Assembly (NCBI RefSeq): GCF_903969135.1
Contig: NZ_LR824569.1
Span: 930,001 to 994,000, forward strand
Length of the DNA stretch: 64,000 nt
Reading direction: 5' to 3'
Source of the DNA: Chryseobacterium sp. JV274
Lineage (GTDB): Bacteria > Bacteroidota > Bacteroidia > Flavobacteriales > Weeksellaceae
Made by a program: the position numbers and the translations under genes. The notes under the pieces were generated by a model. The model had not been told where the DNA came from. It did no database searches and was given only the letters and a program-made list of their open reading frames with translations. Below, in pieces: positions 43,049-53,187 of this stretch (within the stretch, counting starts at the first letter, position 1; each line of letters starts with the position of its first letter).

Positions 43049-43080
43049 AAAAACCTTACATCCTGAAATGTAAGGTTTTT
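43049..43080. terminator. Bidirectional terminator
   Basis: AAACCTTACAT (43051-43061) pairs with ATGTAAGGTTT (43068-43078), flanked by A and T runs, between convergent genes. Confidence 0.88.
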
Positions 43081-43103
43081 GTTTTATTGAAATATCTTAA
43101 AGT

Positions 43104-44864
43104 TTAGAATGTAATTTTCACTCCTCCTAAAATCTGTGCACCCAGGACTTTATAGCCTTTGTACGTCTGGTATTTTGAGCTCAGAAGGTTATTTCCGAGT
43201 GCGAAAACGCTGAAGTTTTTGTGAATTTTATACTCTGCAGAAAGATTTAAATCAGCATAACCACCCACTTTATCGTTTGTATTCTCCGTAGACTGGTAGA
43301 TTACCGGAGATCCCACTCCTTCAATGGCAAAAGAGTTTGTCGTTCTGTCACTTGCAAAGATTCCTTTAAATCCTAACAATAGTTTTTTGTCAAGCATCGT
43401 ATATTTTGCCCCGATGCTCGCATTGAACAATGGAACGTTATAAATATTGTCGTAATTCTTAAGATCATACTTTGTAAATCTTAATTCTCCATCTAAAATC
43501 AGGTTTGCTAATGGGAAATACTGCACGCTCCCTTTGATATCGCTTACATTTCCATCATCATAGACCGCAGAGAATGTATTGGCAAAGTTATAGGCAGAAC
43601 GTTCAACAGAGGTATTATCAAAAAGACCATTGCCCTTAAAGAACATAATATCTCTCATCTTTCCATACCCTGCAGAGAAGTCGTATTTCAGCGTTTCGTC
43701 AATGTCTCCTCTCAATCCTACATAAAAGTGATATTTGGTCTCTGTAGGCTTTAAAAACTGATCAGAAAGGATGAATGGATTCGTCTGTAACATATCTCCG
43801 TAAGTATTCAGTTTCAGGCCTCCGTCTACCCCACCATAGAATTTAAATTCTTTGGCTGCAGCAAACTGAAACTCTGCCTGCGGGAACCAATAGGTCTTAT
43901 TATTTTTTTGCTGTTCCAGCTGATCATTAGAGTTTTTAGCATTCAGGAAAGAGAATGATGAACCTAACATTAAATAGGAATCACCTTTTCTGAACGTCAC
44001 TTTCGGAGTCAGGCTGGTATTGAAGAAATTGGAAGAGTTTTTATCTCTGATGGCAAAATCAGTCTTCACCGCATCCAATCCTACTCCAAGATCAGCATTC
44101 AGATTGATTCCTGATTTTCCTAATTCTACCGCATGCTTGGAAAAGTTGGCAAGAATGGAAACCTGGTTTTCCTGAGTATCAAAATGATCTTTAAGGAATG
44201 ATGATTTTACCCTTACATCATTTAAGATTTCATTGGAATAAAAGTCATAATATCCGTTTACTTTAAACTGATTTACTTTTTGCTTCAGATCAAGCTCACC
44301 AGTCGGCTGCATCGCATAGATCCCGTAATAATTATAGTTGTCTAAACCATATTCAGCATTGATATTGAATTTTCCTTTTTCTCCGTAAGAGTTCAGGAAA
44401 GCACCAATATTAGCAGAAGTCTGTCCGGATTTCCAGTCATACTCTTTTTTAAGACCATTAGTAGAAAGAACGTGAACATCCGCTCCCACTTCAAATTTAT
44501 TTTCAAGGGTCTTGGAGATGTTTCCATCTACTAAGATTTTACCGTAATTACCCATTCCGAACTGGAAATAATTATTTTGAGCCGTTCCGTCAAATTTCGG
44601 AGCAACATCCTCACCCTGAATCGTTGAAGTTTTGAAATCAGAAACAGCAGGAACATCCGTGATGGTATATTTCACAGGAGTCTGCGATTTCTCTTCCGGC
44701 GGATAGTTTTTAATGGTTTCCACAGAAGTCTTCTTCTTCTCGATCTTCTTCACTTCCGGCTCTCTTTTTTTGTTAAGAACCAGTTTTTCCTCCTTGATCT
44801 GGGAAAACGCCACTGACGAAATTCCTAAAAATAATATGGATAATATTTGAATCTTCTTGTTCAT
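43104..44864 (-). CDS. TonB-receptor-like outer-membrane barrel without a plug
   Basis: I start at the ATG 44862-44864 (586 residues) because the signal peptide MNKKIQILSILFLGISSVAF begins there; the frame is open 17 codons further. A Lys/Pro-rich periplasmic stretch (~30-65, KKREPEVKKIEKKKTSVETI) is followed by a barrel of alternating aromatic strands ending LGAQILGGVKITF, a classic Phe-terminated last strand. No plug or carboxypeptidase-like domain is seen, so it is not a standard TonB-dependent receptor. It is the third gene of an operon behind the lipoprotein and TPR genes. Confidence 0.8.
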   Translation of the reverse strand: MNKKIQILSILFLGISSVAFSQIKEEKLVLNKKREPEVKKIEKKKTSVETIKNYPPEEKSQTPVKYTITDVPAVSDFKTSTIQGEDVAPKFDGTAQNNYFQFGMGNYGKILVDGNISKTLENKFEVGADVHVLSTNGLKKEYDWKSGQTSANIGAFLNSYGEKGKFNINAEYGLDNYNYYGIYAMQPTGELDLKQKVNQFKVNGYYDFYSNEILNDVRVKSSFLKDHFDTQENQVSILANFSKHAVELGKSGINLNADLGVGLDAVKTDFAIRDKNSSNFFNTSLTPKVTFRKGDSYLMLGSSFSFLNAKNSNDQLEQQKNNKTYWFPQAEFQFAAAKEFKFYGGVDGGLKLNTYGDMLQTNPFILSDQFLKPTETKYHFYVGLRGDIDETLKYDFSAGYGKMRDIMFFKGNGLFDNTSVERSAYNFANTFSAVYDDGNVSDIKGSVQYFPLANLILDGELRFTKYDLKNYDNIYNVPLFNASIGAKYTMLDKKLLLGFKGIFASDRTTNSFAIEGVGSPVIYQSTENTNDKVGGYADLNLSAEYKIHKNFSVFALGNNLLSSKYQTYKGYKVLGAQILGGVKITF

Positions 44865-44898
44865 ATTTTCTTTATTTGAAAAAAATATATAACGGGTT

Positions 44899-45390
44899 TT
44901 ACTTATTGGAAGCAATATAATTGCCTAATAAAGCTTTCCCTGACTGTTTTGAAAAAGTTCTCCCTAGTCTGAATATATTAAACAGCCAAAGGCTTTGATA
45001 AACTTGTAATTTGTATTGATAATTTTTCGTTGTACTGTTCTCAGCTACATCATAACTGTAAGAAATATCATACGGAAATCCTGAAGGCAATAACCCGACT
45101 GTAAGCATACTCCCAATCATAGGATTTCCACATGGAGGAGTACGGGTAAGCATCGGATGCAGTGTTATTTTAGCTGTATGGGTACTGTCTTCTACAATTT
45201 CATAAATATCTGAATGTTTTAAAATCTCAAATTCATTCTTAAGCTCTTTGTTCACTACAAAAGCCTTTTGCTTCGGAAAGTCAGTTTTTGCGCGATTATA
45301 CTCTTTAGGATATGCACTGTACGATGGAATGCAGCTCCAGAGTGAAGCCGAAACTAAGAAAGAATAAATAGCAATTTTAAAAACCTTCAT
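44899..45390 (-). CDS. Lipoprotein, unknown function
   Basis: 163 residues. The signal peptide ends in the lipobox SLWSC (Cys20). The mature part shows no known domain but has a Pro/Cys segment (MLTRTPPCGNPMIGSM) and ends QSGKALLGNYIASNK. It lies 3 bp after the TPR gene and 34 bp before the barrel gene, so it is almost certainly part of the same envelope complex or pathway. Confidence 0.75.
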   Translation of the reverse strand: MKVFKIAIYSFLVSASLWSCIPSYSAYPKEYNRAKTDFPKQKAFVVNKELKNEFEILKHSDIYEIVEDSTHTAKITLHPMLTRTPPCGNPMIGSMLTVGLLPSGFPYDISYSYDVAENSTTKNYQYKLQVYQSLWLFNIFRLGRTFSKQSGKALLGNYIASNK

Positions 45391-45393
45391 GTC

Positions 45394-48357
45394 CTATTTC
45401 TTAATCTGTTTTTTAACTTCTTTTGCTTCTGCAACAATTTCAGGGAAATCCTTATAGTTCGCAATGATCTGATCACATGTATAACTTGCCTGGTAGTTAT
45501 CCTTCAGGCCGATATAGTTTTTCGCCATCAATACCAAAGCTTTTGCTCCCCAGAATTCTTCTGATGCATAGTTATTGGCAAGCTTAAAGATCGTCTCATT
45601 AGAAGATTTGAACGCTTTCCCTTTGTTCTGATAATAGGCTTTTGCATATAAAGCTTCTGCAGCTACTGAAGTGTTGGATGATTTTTCAAGAGAAACATAC
45701 GCAGACTGTGCATCTTTATCTTTTCCTGAGTTCATCAGACTTCTTGCTTTAATCACTTTCGCAGTTTCAATAACAGCTGCCGAGTTTTTAGAATTAGCAA
45801 TTACGGCATTGGCTAATTTTTCAGCTTCAGAGAAATTATTTTCTTCTGCATACAGCTTCATCAGCTCAACATTTGCATAATTTTTAATGCTGATATTGGA
45901 AGAGTTTTTAATTCCCTCAAGGTACTTTTTCGCTTCTGCAGTATTCCCTTGTGCAATAAAGATTTGAGCTAAACGAGTTTGTGCATCATCCTGGTAATCA
46001 TTCTGAATTCCAGCAACTTCCTGAAGCACAAGTAAAGCTTTAGTTGAATTATTAGTTTGGTAATAACTTTCCCCCAATTCATACTTCGCCTGGTACAATC
46101 CTTCCCCTGTTGGGTTCTGAGTCAGATACTTTTCGTAATAAGAAATTGCATTCTTATAATCTTTCTTCGCAAACAATTGTTTACCTGTTGACAGATTGAT
46201 CTCATCAATTTCTGCAGCATCTACATTGACACCAATATTTCTTGCGAAGGCTTCATAACCTGAAACATCTCCGTTTTTCGTGAAGACAGGTTTCGCCGCC
46301 TGAACAACTTTCTGGGCATATGCTGTATTTTTATACTGCTCACCCAAAGATTTCAGCTCAGAAAGTGCTTTATCATTCTGGTTCTGATCAATATAATTCT
46401 GTGCTCTGTAGATTGAAGCATTAGCAATTAAATCTTTATCAGCAGATCCTTTAATCACTTTTCCGAAATAATCATTGGAGTTTGTAAAATCATCCTGAGC
46501 AGCATAGGCTGTTCCTATTTCGTATTGAGCATCATCGTAATATTCAGAATCCGGATATTTTGATAAAAGGTTTTTAAGGTTGGTAATTTTCGCCTGAGTA
46601 TCTCCTTTGAATCCTAAAGCCATTGCTTTTTGGTACAAAGTATAATCCGTTGCATCTTCATTTTTATCATAGATGGCAATCGCTTCATTCAGATCATTAT
46701 TGGCATAATGAATATCTGCCAGACGAAGTTCTGCATCATTTTTGAATTCCGGCTTCGGATTGGTAAGATATTGTTTGAAATAAGCAGCGGCCTGATCAAA
46801 TTTCTTGGATTTAAAATAAGCATATCCTAAATCATAAGGAAGCTGTTGTTTTTCAGGGAAGTTTTCGTTCAGAAGCTTTTCATAACGAACAATGGCAGAC
46901 GGATAATTTCCTTTCTGGTAATACACCTGTGCCAGCCAATATAAAGCTCTGCTGTTAAATTCTTTATTAAGATTGAAACCAAGGCTTCTTAAGAAATACT
47001 TTTCAGCCTCGTCATAGTTTCCTTTGTTGAATTCTTCAGTCCCCAATAAATAAGAAACCTCCTGGTCTACTTTATTGATCTCAGGAGTTGAACTCTGTAA
47101 TCTGTCAATAGCGTTCAGAGTTTCTTTATAGTTTCCGGAATACAGATATGATTTTACCAATAATGATCTCATTTCTGAATCATTAGCTCCATTCTGATTG
47201 TCATTGATATAACTTTGGATTACCGCAGAAGGACTTTCAAACGGGTTTCCGATATCGTAACTTAATTTAGCATATTGCTCATGAGCCAGCTTTTTCACTT
47301 TTGCATCATAATCCATCTGATAAGAAGAACGGAATGCAGAAAGAGCTTCCTGTTTTTTGTCTACTGCCAGATAAGCATTTCCCAACTGGTAGTAAGCATT
47401 CTGTGCCAGGGCTGAATTGCTGTTCAGAAGCTGGTTGTAATAAGAAACTGCCTCATCATATTTTTTTAGCTGTGCAGCTACAAATCCCATCTCATACAAA
47501 TCGTTTTCAGACGGATTCTGCTGTACACTCAGATAATCTTTCAAATGTGGATAAGCAGACGTATAATCATTCTTCATGAAATAACTCTCCCCGATAATCT
47601 TATGAACTTCTGCTTTATAAGAATCAGAAATATTTTCGTTCAACAAAGCATTTCCTTCCGTAATTGCCTGATCGTAGTTCTTATCATTGTAATACATCTG
47701 TACATAATAAGGACGTACCAGCTTTGAGAACTTATCCTGATCTTTTATAGAATCAAAATACTGGAAAGCTTTATCATTTTGTCTGTTGCTGTAATATAAA
47801 TGCCCCAACATATAAGCGATTTCTCCTTTTTGAGACTGATCAGCTGTTTTATAAGCTTCCTCCAGGGCATCGATAGCTCCTTTAGAATCACCTGTCATAA
47901 ATTTCGCATACCCAAGCTTCAGAATATACTGTGTATTCTCTTCTTTTGAAAGCTGATACTGGTTTACTTTTTTCAAAGTCTCCAAAGCTTTATCAAAATC
48001 TTTTTTTGCCAAGTAGTAATCTGCCAATGGAAGATTAGCCTGTGCAAAATAAGCAGAATTCGGATATTCTTTCATGAAAGCGGTTAATCCTTCTTCAGCA
48101 TGATTTTTCTGAAGAATCACGCCAATCACATTATCAAAAAACTGCGCAGCTTCTTTTTTCGAACGAGACAAGTTCTGATTGTAGAAATATTGTCTTGCAT
48201 ATTCGTATTGAGAAGCGTTGTATATTTTGGTCTGATAAAGATTTTCGGCTAGATTAAACCTGTAATTTTCTTTCTGGGTAAAATATTGGGACTGCTGAGC
48301 ATCGGAGATTCCGAAATAAGCTACTGCAGCCGCTAAAAGTATTTTTTTTGATTTCAT
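45394..48357 (-). CDS. Large periplasmic TPR protein
   Basis: 987 residues with a signal peptide (MKSKKILLAAAVAYFGISDA) and then tetratricopeptide repeats over nearly the whole length, for example SAYFAQANLPLADYYLAKKD, YYDDAQYEIGTAYAAQDD and GLYQAKYELGESYYQTN. Several blocks resemble the outer-membrane lipoprotein repeats of BamD/YbgF type. It is a protein-interaction scaffold in the periplasm, with no enzyme domain. It leads an operon with a lipoprotein and a plug-less barrel, which together suggest an envelope machine of unknown purpose. Confidence 0.88.
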   Translation of the reverse strand: MKSKKILLAAAVAYFGISDAQQSQYFTQKENYRFNLAENLYQTKIYNASQYEYARQYFYNQNLSRSKKEAAQFFDNVIGVILQKNHAEEGLTAFMKEYPNSAYFAQANLPLADYYLAKKDFDKALETLKKVNQYQLSKEENTQYILKLGYAKFMTGDSKGAIDALEEAYKTADQSQKGEIAYMLGHLYYSNRQNDKAFQYFDSIKDQDKFSKLVRPYYVQMYYNDKNYDQAITEGNALLNENISDSYKAEVHKIIGESYFMKNDYTSAYPHLKDYLSVQQNPSENDLYEMGFVAAQLKKYDEAVSYYNQLLNSNSALAQNAYYQLGNAYLAVDKKQEALSAFRSSYQMDYDAKVKKLAHEQYAKLSYDIGNPFESPSAVIQSYINDNQNGANDSEMRSLLVKSYLYSGNYKETLNAIDRLQSSTPEINKVDQEVSYLLGTEEFNKGNYDEAEKYFLRSLGFNLNKEFNSRALYWLAQVYYQKGNYPSAIVRYEKLLNENFPEKQQLPYDLGYAYFKSKKFDQAAAYFKQYLTNPKPEFKNDAELRLADIHYANNDLNEAIAIYDKNEDATDYTLYQKAMALGFKGDTQAKITNLKNLLSKYPDSEYYDDAQYEIGTAYAAQDDFTNSNDYFGKVIKGSADKDLIANASIYRAQNYIDQNQNDKALSELKSLGEQYKNTAYAQKVVQAAKPVFTKNGDVSGYEAFARNIGVNVDAAEIDEINLSTGKQLFAKKDYKNAISYYEKYLTQNPTGEGLYQAKYELGESYYQTNNSTKALLVLQEVAGIQNDYQDDAQTRLAQIFIAQGNTAEAKKYLEGIKNSSNISIKNYANVELMKLYAEENNFSEAEKLANAVIANSKNSAAVIETAKVIKARSLMNSGKDKDAQSAYVSLEKSSNTSVAAEALYAKAYYQNKGKAFKSSNETIFKLANNYASEEFWGAKALVLMAKNYIGLKDNYQASYTCDQIIANYKDFPEIVAEAKEVKKQIKK

Positions 48358-48614
48358 TCTTCTTGATATAAGAAAATTAGTCTAAATAAGTTAACGAAAA
48401 TATTAAAAACTTATTGTTTAAGCAAGTTTTAACAGATTTATTAGGTTTAAATAGCAATTTAGCAATGATGAAAAATTTCTCACCATTCAATGATAAAATT
48501 TACTACTTTCGTCTGATAAAATGTAAACAATTTTAATAATAAGTTATCAAAAACATATTTTAAGTTGATACTTTTTCAACAGCAGCTAAAAACATACCAT
48601 AAACACACTATCAC

Positions 48615-50855
48615 ATGAAATTTAAGATACTTTTAGCATTAATTTTTGTAAACCTGCTGCAGGCACAAAAATTTCAGTTTCCAAAGACAGCTGTAACAGA
48701 CTCTCTTATATTGGAAAAACAGATGCCAGGACTTGCTCTGCAAGTGATCCCCCAACTTCAGTCTGCAAAGTACAAACCGGAAAACAAAATCGACCTTCTG
48801 GACAATCTTTTCCGTTTACAAATGGTAGCTCAGGATTATAAAAATTCGTTGGCTTCTCTGTCAGAAAACCGTAATCTCTTTGCCGATCATCATATGGGAG
48901 ACTATAGATTGATGGGCTTTGAATTGTACAGCATGGCTAAACTGGCACAAAAAGAAAGCAGCCTCTCTTTTTCTGATGCGCTTCAGAAGGTATTTAATCA
49001 AAAATACGAAAGCATTCCGGAAAAACTGATTCCCAGATTACCTCTTGCGGTTGACGGCAATGTGAAAGAATCCAGAAAACAAATGAATCAAATACTGGAC
49101 GCGCAAAAGAACAAAGATAGTATTGATTACAAAACTGCTCTCTCACTATGCAAAAGTTATCTCAACTATAAAACATATTCAAGTATCAAACCTCAGGTGA
49201 TGAAATTGCTGGCTTCAAAGGATAAGGAAAGATTCATTATTGAAACCAGAGATCTTAAGATAAAAACCGGGAATACCTTAACGATTACCATTGTCAGAAA
49301 AAAGGAAAACACTTCCCCACTTCCTGTTATACTTACCAATAATATTTATGCGGGTCCGTTTGATGAATTTTTTGGAAAGAGAGCGGCTACTTATAATTAC
49401 GTAGGAGTTGTTGTCAATACCCGCGGCAAGAGAAACAGTAAGGATATAAATGATCCTTTTGAGCATGAGTCGGAAGATGTCTATGAGGTAATAGACTGGA
49501 TAAGCAGACAGCCATGGTGCAACGGAAAAGTAGGAATGATTGGTGGAAGCTATTTAGGTTTCAGCCAGTGGGCAGCTGTTAAAAAACTGCATCCTGCATT
49601 AAAGACGATTGTACCGCAGGTTGCAGTAGGAATCGGGATAGACTATCCGGCACAAAATAATATATTTATGAGCTATATGCTGCAGTGGATACAGTATGTT
49701 ACCAACAATAAACTTACTGATGAAGTAGACTTTAGCAATTTCGCAAAATGGAATTTAATCAATACAGAATGGTATAAAAGTGGAAAATCATTCAGGTCTT
49801 TGGACACGATAAGCGGGAAACCCAGCAAAATCTTTCAACGGTGGCTGGATCATCCGGGGTATGACCAGTACTGGCAGAAAATGGTTCCTTACAAAGAGGA
49901 TTTCTCTAAAATCAACATTCCAATTCTGACAACAACCGGATATTATGATGATGATCAGATAGGCGCGCTGTATTATTTTAAAAAGCATCATCAATACAAT
50001 AAAAATGCAGACCATTATCTGGTAATAGGTCCCTATAATCATGGAGGAGCACAGAGTTTCGGCTTTACTTATGTGAATGGCAGTCCTATTGATCCGGCAG
50101 CCAGAATAAGTATCGATGACCTTGCATTTTCATGGTTTGATTATATTCTTAAAGGAGGCAAAAAACCGGAAATTTTAAAAGACAGAATTAACTTTCAGGT
50201 GATGAATACCAATACGTGGAAACATGTTTCTGATCTTGACAAAATGCATACTTCCACTGTTAAATTCTATCTTCAGGACAAGAAAAACACCTCATCTGTG
50301 TTTAATAAACCGGATACCCAAAATTTCACAAAACAAATTGTTGATTTTAAAAACAGGGATCAGAAAGACATTTACTACAAAGTCAGTAAAAAAGACAGTA
50401 TAAAAATGACTACTTCAATTGCTTTTGAAAGTGAAATATTGGATAAGGATATGATCATCAGCGGAAACCTTTCAGGATTCTTCAATGTTTCCATCAATAA
50501 AAAAGACTTTGATACTGACACCTATCTGTACCAGATTCAGCCGGACGGAAAATCATCTTTATTATCAACTCATATTGTGAGAGCCAGCTATGCAAAGAAC
50601 AATGAAATAAGACAGCTTCTTGAACCCAATAAAATGGAGCAGGTTCCCATTAATAACTCGTATTTCATGAGTAGAAAAATAGAAAGAGGAAGTAAACTCC
50701 TATTATTGGTGGGGGTGAATAAAAACCCTAACTGGCAGATCAATTATGGGACAGGCAAGGATGTAAGTGACGAAACGATAAAAGATTCTGGGGAACCTCT
50801 GGAGGTAAAATGGTATAATGACAGCTATGTGGAAATACCTGTTTATAAGGATTAA
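48615..50855 (+). CDS. Exported CocE/NonD (S15-type) hydrolase
   Basis: 746 residues with a signal peptide (1-~18). An alpha-helical N-terminal region (~20-205) precedes the alpha/beta-hydrolase domain with GMIGGSYLGFSQW (nucleophile Ser312), ITTTGYYDDDQIGALYYF (acid) and VIGPYNHGG (His). A C-terminal jelly-roll typical of X-Pro dipeptidyl-peptidase/CocE enzymes follows. The long N-terminal extension is unusual for short family members. Substrate (acyl ester, amide or peptide) unknown. Monocistronic. Confidence 0.88.
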   Translation: MKFKILLALIFVNLLQAQKFQFPKTAVTDSLILEKQMPGLALQVIPQLQSAKYKPENKIDLLDNLFRLQMVAQDYKNSLASLSENRNLFADHHMGDYRLMGFELYSMAKLAQKESSLSFSDALQKVFNQKYESIPEKLIPRLPLAVDGNVKESRKQMNQILDAQKNKDSIDYKTALSLCKSYLNYKTYSSIKPQVMKLLASKDKERFIIETRDLKIKTGNTLTITIVRKKENTSPLPVILTNNIYAGPFDEFFGKRAATYNYVGVVVNTRGKRNSKDINDPFEHESEDVYEVIDWISRQPWCNGKVGMIGGSYLGFSQWAAVKKLHPALKTIVPQVAVGIGIDYPAQNNIFMSYMLQWIQYVTNNKLTDEVDFSNFAKWNLINTEWYKSGKSFRSLDTISGKPSKIFQRWLDHPGYDQYWQKMVPYKEDFSKINIPILTTTGYYDDDQIGALYYFKKHHQYNKNADHYLVIGPYNHGGAQSFGFTYVNGSPIDPAARISIDDLAFSWFDYILKGGKKPEILKDRINFQVMNTNTWKHVSDLDKMHTSTVKFYLQDKKNTSSVFNKPDTQNFTKQIVDFKNRDQKDIYYKVSKKDSIKMTTSIAFESEILDKDMIISGNLSGFFNVSINKKDFDTDTYLYQIQPDGKSSLLSTHIVRASYAKNNEIRQLLEPNKMEQVPINNSYFMSRKIERGSKLLLLVGVNKNPNWQINYGTGKDVSDETIKDSGEPLEVKWYNDSYVEIPVYKD

Positions 50856-50922
50856 AACCTTTTGTTTGAGCATTTTTACCTAAATGTTCTTAACAACTGT
50901 TAACATCAAAATAAAAAATCAT

Positions 50923-50930
50923 TACATTTG
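50923..50930 (+). promoter_or_regulatory. -7 element of the amino-acid permease gene
   Basis: TACATTTG is an exact TAnnTTTG, 30 bp upstream of the start codon. The -33 region has no TTG at the right spacing. Confidence 0.5.
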
Positions 50931-50959
50931 CTTTTTTTCAAATCAAATATAGTTATTGA

Positions 50960-52642
50960 ATGAGTCAACTTTTTAGAAGAAAAATCTATTCAGATACAGA
51001 TACTTCAACGGGACTTTTAAGAGTCCTGGGTGTATGGGACATTGTATTTTTTGGTATTGCGGCTATTATAGGAGCTGGGAGTTTCAGCAGTTTGGGAGAA
51101 GCCGTTTTCAGAGGTGGTCCCGGTGTTATTCTTCTATATTTGATTTGCGGTTTTGCCTGTGGATTTACTGCCTTATGTTATGCTGAATTTGCCAGCAGAA
51201 TTCCTACCGCAGGTTCTGCATACACCTATGCCTATGCGAGTTTTGGTGAGCTGATTGCCTGGATAATCGGCTGGGCCCTGATTATGGAATATTCTTTCGG
51301 AAATATTTACGTAGCCTTTTCCTGGTCGGACTATTTCACCAGTTTCTTAGGGCGTCTCGGAATGCATATCCCTGATTATCTGACCTGCAGCTATACTGAA
51401 GCAAGAAAAGCAGTTCAATATGGTTCAGAAAACAAAGAACTGTTAAATGCCTGGAAAACAGCTCCATTGATTGGAAGTTTGAAATTCATTGTAGACATTC
51501 CGGCATTGGTTATCAACGGTTTGATTACATGGCTTTGCTATGTAGGAGTAAAAGAAAGTAAAAACTTCAATAACTCTCTGGTTATCTTAAAGCTAGGTGT
51601 AATCATATTGGTTATCCTGGTTGGTTTTTCTTATATCAATACTGAAAACTGGACACCAATAAGCCCTACTACCGGAACACCATCCTTTATGCCAAACGGC
51701 TTTGCCGGAGTAATGAGTGCAGTATCCGGAGTATTCTTTGCTTATATCGGATTTGATGCCTTAAGTGTACTTTCTGAAGAGACCAAAGATCCACAAAAGA
51801 CCTTACCAAAAGGAATGATTATCTCTCTTGTACTGTGTACGGTAATTTATATTGCCCTAACGCTTGTACTAACAGGGATGGTAGATTATAAAAAGTTTGA
51901 TGGCGTAGGAGATCCGCTTTCATTCATCTTTGAAAAAACAAATGCTAATGTAGCCTGGATGGAACTTACCGTTTCTTTCGTTGCTATTGTTGCCATTACT
52001 ACTGTATTATTGGTTTTCCAGATGGGGCAGCCGAGAATCTGGTATGCGATGAGCCGTGACGGACTGATGCCTCAGAGATTCCAGAAGGTACATTCAAAAT
52101 ATAAAACTCCTTCTTACGCAACTGTTGTTACCGGAATTGTAGTTGGTATTCCTATCCTATTCACAGATAAAACATTTATCCTGGATTTTACGAGTATCGG
52201 AACTATTTTCGCTTTCGTATTGGTATGTGCAGGGGTACTTATGCTTCCGGCCAAAGAGAAAATCAAAGGCAGATTTCACCTTCCGTATGTGAATGGTAAA
52301 ATTATTTTCCCTGTTGTTTTCATTGGTAGTTTGCTGGCTTTCTATAAGTGGCAACCGGAGTTTTTTGACAACCTGATGAACTGGTCAGATCCTAATGAAG
52401 GAGAATTCAGAGCCTCTATTTTCTTCTTTATTATCATCAACCTGATCTTATGTGTAGTAGCTTTTGTCAAGAACTTATCATTGATTCCATTGGTTGGATT
52501 AAGTTCATGTCTGTATCTACTTACAGGAATGAGCCATGAAAACTGGTTCTGGTTCGGAATGTGGTTCCTGATCGGTATGGTTATTTATTTCTGCTACGGA
52601 TATAAAAACAGTAAACTTGGAAAAGAATTAAAGAATAGCTAA
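50960..52642 (+). CDS. APC-family amino-acid permease (cationic type)
   Basis: 560 residues with about 12-14 transmembrane helices. The first helix has GIAAIIGAGSFSSLG, the APC substrate-binding signature GxGxF-like loop; EFASRIPTAGSAYTYAY follows in helix 2-3, and SEETKDPQKTLPKG after helix 6. The overall pattern is that of the CAT/YfnA-type branch, which imports amino acids by proton symport or exchange. The insertion between helices 3 and 4 (YTEARKAVQYGSENKELLNA) is typical of the eukaryote-like bacterial CAT group. Own promoter and terminator. Confidence 0.9.
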   Translation: MSQLFRRKIYSDTDTSTGLLRVLGVWDIVFFGIAAIIGAGSFSSLGEAVFRGGPGVILLYLICGFACGFTALCYAEFASRIPTAGSAYTYAYASFGELIAWIIGWALIMEYSFGNIYVAFSWSDYFTSFLGRLGMHIPDYLTCSYTEARKAVQYGSENKELLNAWKTAPLIGSLKFIVDIPALVINGLITWLCYVGVKESKNFNNSLVILKLGVIILVILVGFSYINTENWTPISPTTGTPSFMPNGFAGVMSAVSGVFFAYIGFDALSVLSEETKDPQKTLPKGMIISLVLCTVIYIALTLVLTGMVDYKKFDGVGDPLSFIFEKTNANVAWMELTVSFVAIVAITTVLLVFQMGQPRIWYAMSRDGLMPQRFQKVHSKYKTPSYATVVTGIVVGIPILFTDKTFILDFTSIGTIFAFVLVCAGVLMLPAKEKIKGRFHLPYVNGKIIFPVVFIGSLLAFYKWQPEFFDNLMNWSDPNEGEFRASIFFFIIINLILCVVAFVKNLSLIPLVGLSSCLYLLTGMSHENWFWFGMWFLIGMVIYFCYGYKNSKLGKELKNS

Positions 52643-52662
52643 AAAATAGCAGCAAAACTTTG

Positions 52663-52725
52663 AAAAGGCAAAATGGCAAAAAAGTCGAACATTTGAACAG
52701 ACTGATTTGCGATTTTGCCTTTTTT
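52663..52725 (+). terminator. Intrinsic terminator after the permease gene
   Basis: AAAAGGCAAAATGGCAAA (52663-52680) pairs with the segment starting TTTGC at 52706, with one mismatch over 18 bp, followed by a long T-run. The loop is ~25 nt. Confidence 0.75.
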
Positions 52726-52796
52726 ATTTTTTACACTCTAAAAAAATCGGCCGAATTATTGCTATAACTTCAATAGAATCAACAAACTAACCCACC

Positions 52797-53141
52797 ATGG
52801 CTGAAAGAATTAAAACCTACAGAGAATTTTATCTGTTTTACCTTACTGAACACAGTAAAACAGGAACCCGGATTTTTCATTTTATAGGAACACTGCTCAT
52901 ATTTTTCGTCATAGGATATGTGATCAGTTCCGGAAAGGAAAGATTTCTCTGGTATATTCCAATTTTCGGATATGGATTTGCCTGGTTCAGTCATGCAGTG
53001 ATTGAGAGAAACAGACCGGCTACTTTTAAATATCCATTATGGTCTTTAATTTCAGATTTCAGACTTTTTTTTGAACTGTTGATTGGTAAGCAGAAATTCT
53101 TTACATCCAATAATCAACCACAGAAGCAGGAACAGCCTTAA
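52797..53141 (+). CDS. Mpo1-like (DUF962) membrane protein
   Basis: 114 residues. FYLFYLTEHSKTGTRIFHFI near the N-terminus, two transmembrane segments (~25-43, ~49-65) and WFSHAVIERNRPATFKYPLW give the conserved H...H/HxxxExNxPATF signature of DUF962. The yeast member Mpo1 is an iron-dependent dioxygenase in 2-hydroxy fatty-acid alpha-oxidation; the bacterial role is not established. The conserved His residues are present. Single gene. Confidence 0.88.
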   Translation: MAERIKTYREFYLFYLTEHSKTGTRIFHFIGTLLIFFVIGYVISSGKERFLWYIPIFGYGFAWFSHAVIERNRPATFKYPLWSLISDFRLFFELLIGKQKFFTSNNQPQKQEQP

Positions 53142-53187
53142 AGCTTTTTCCAGTTCTTTTTTTATACGAAAAATATTGAGTGTTGGG

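Noticed and set aside
43104..44864. Standard TonB-dependent receptor
   Set aside because: No plug domain or TonB box could be seen; only the barrel and a Lys/Pro-rich linker are present.
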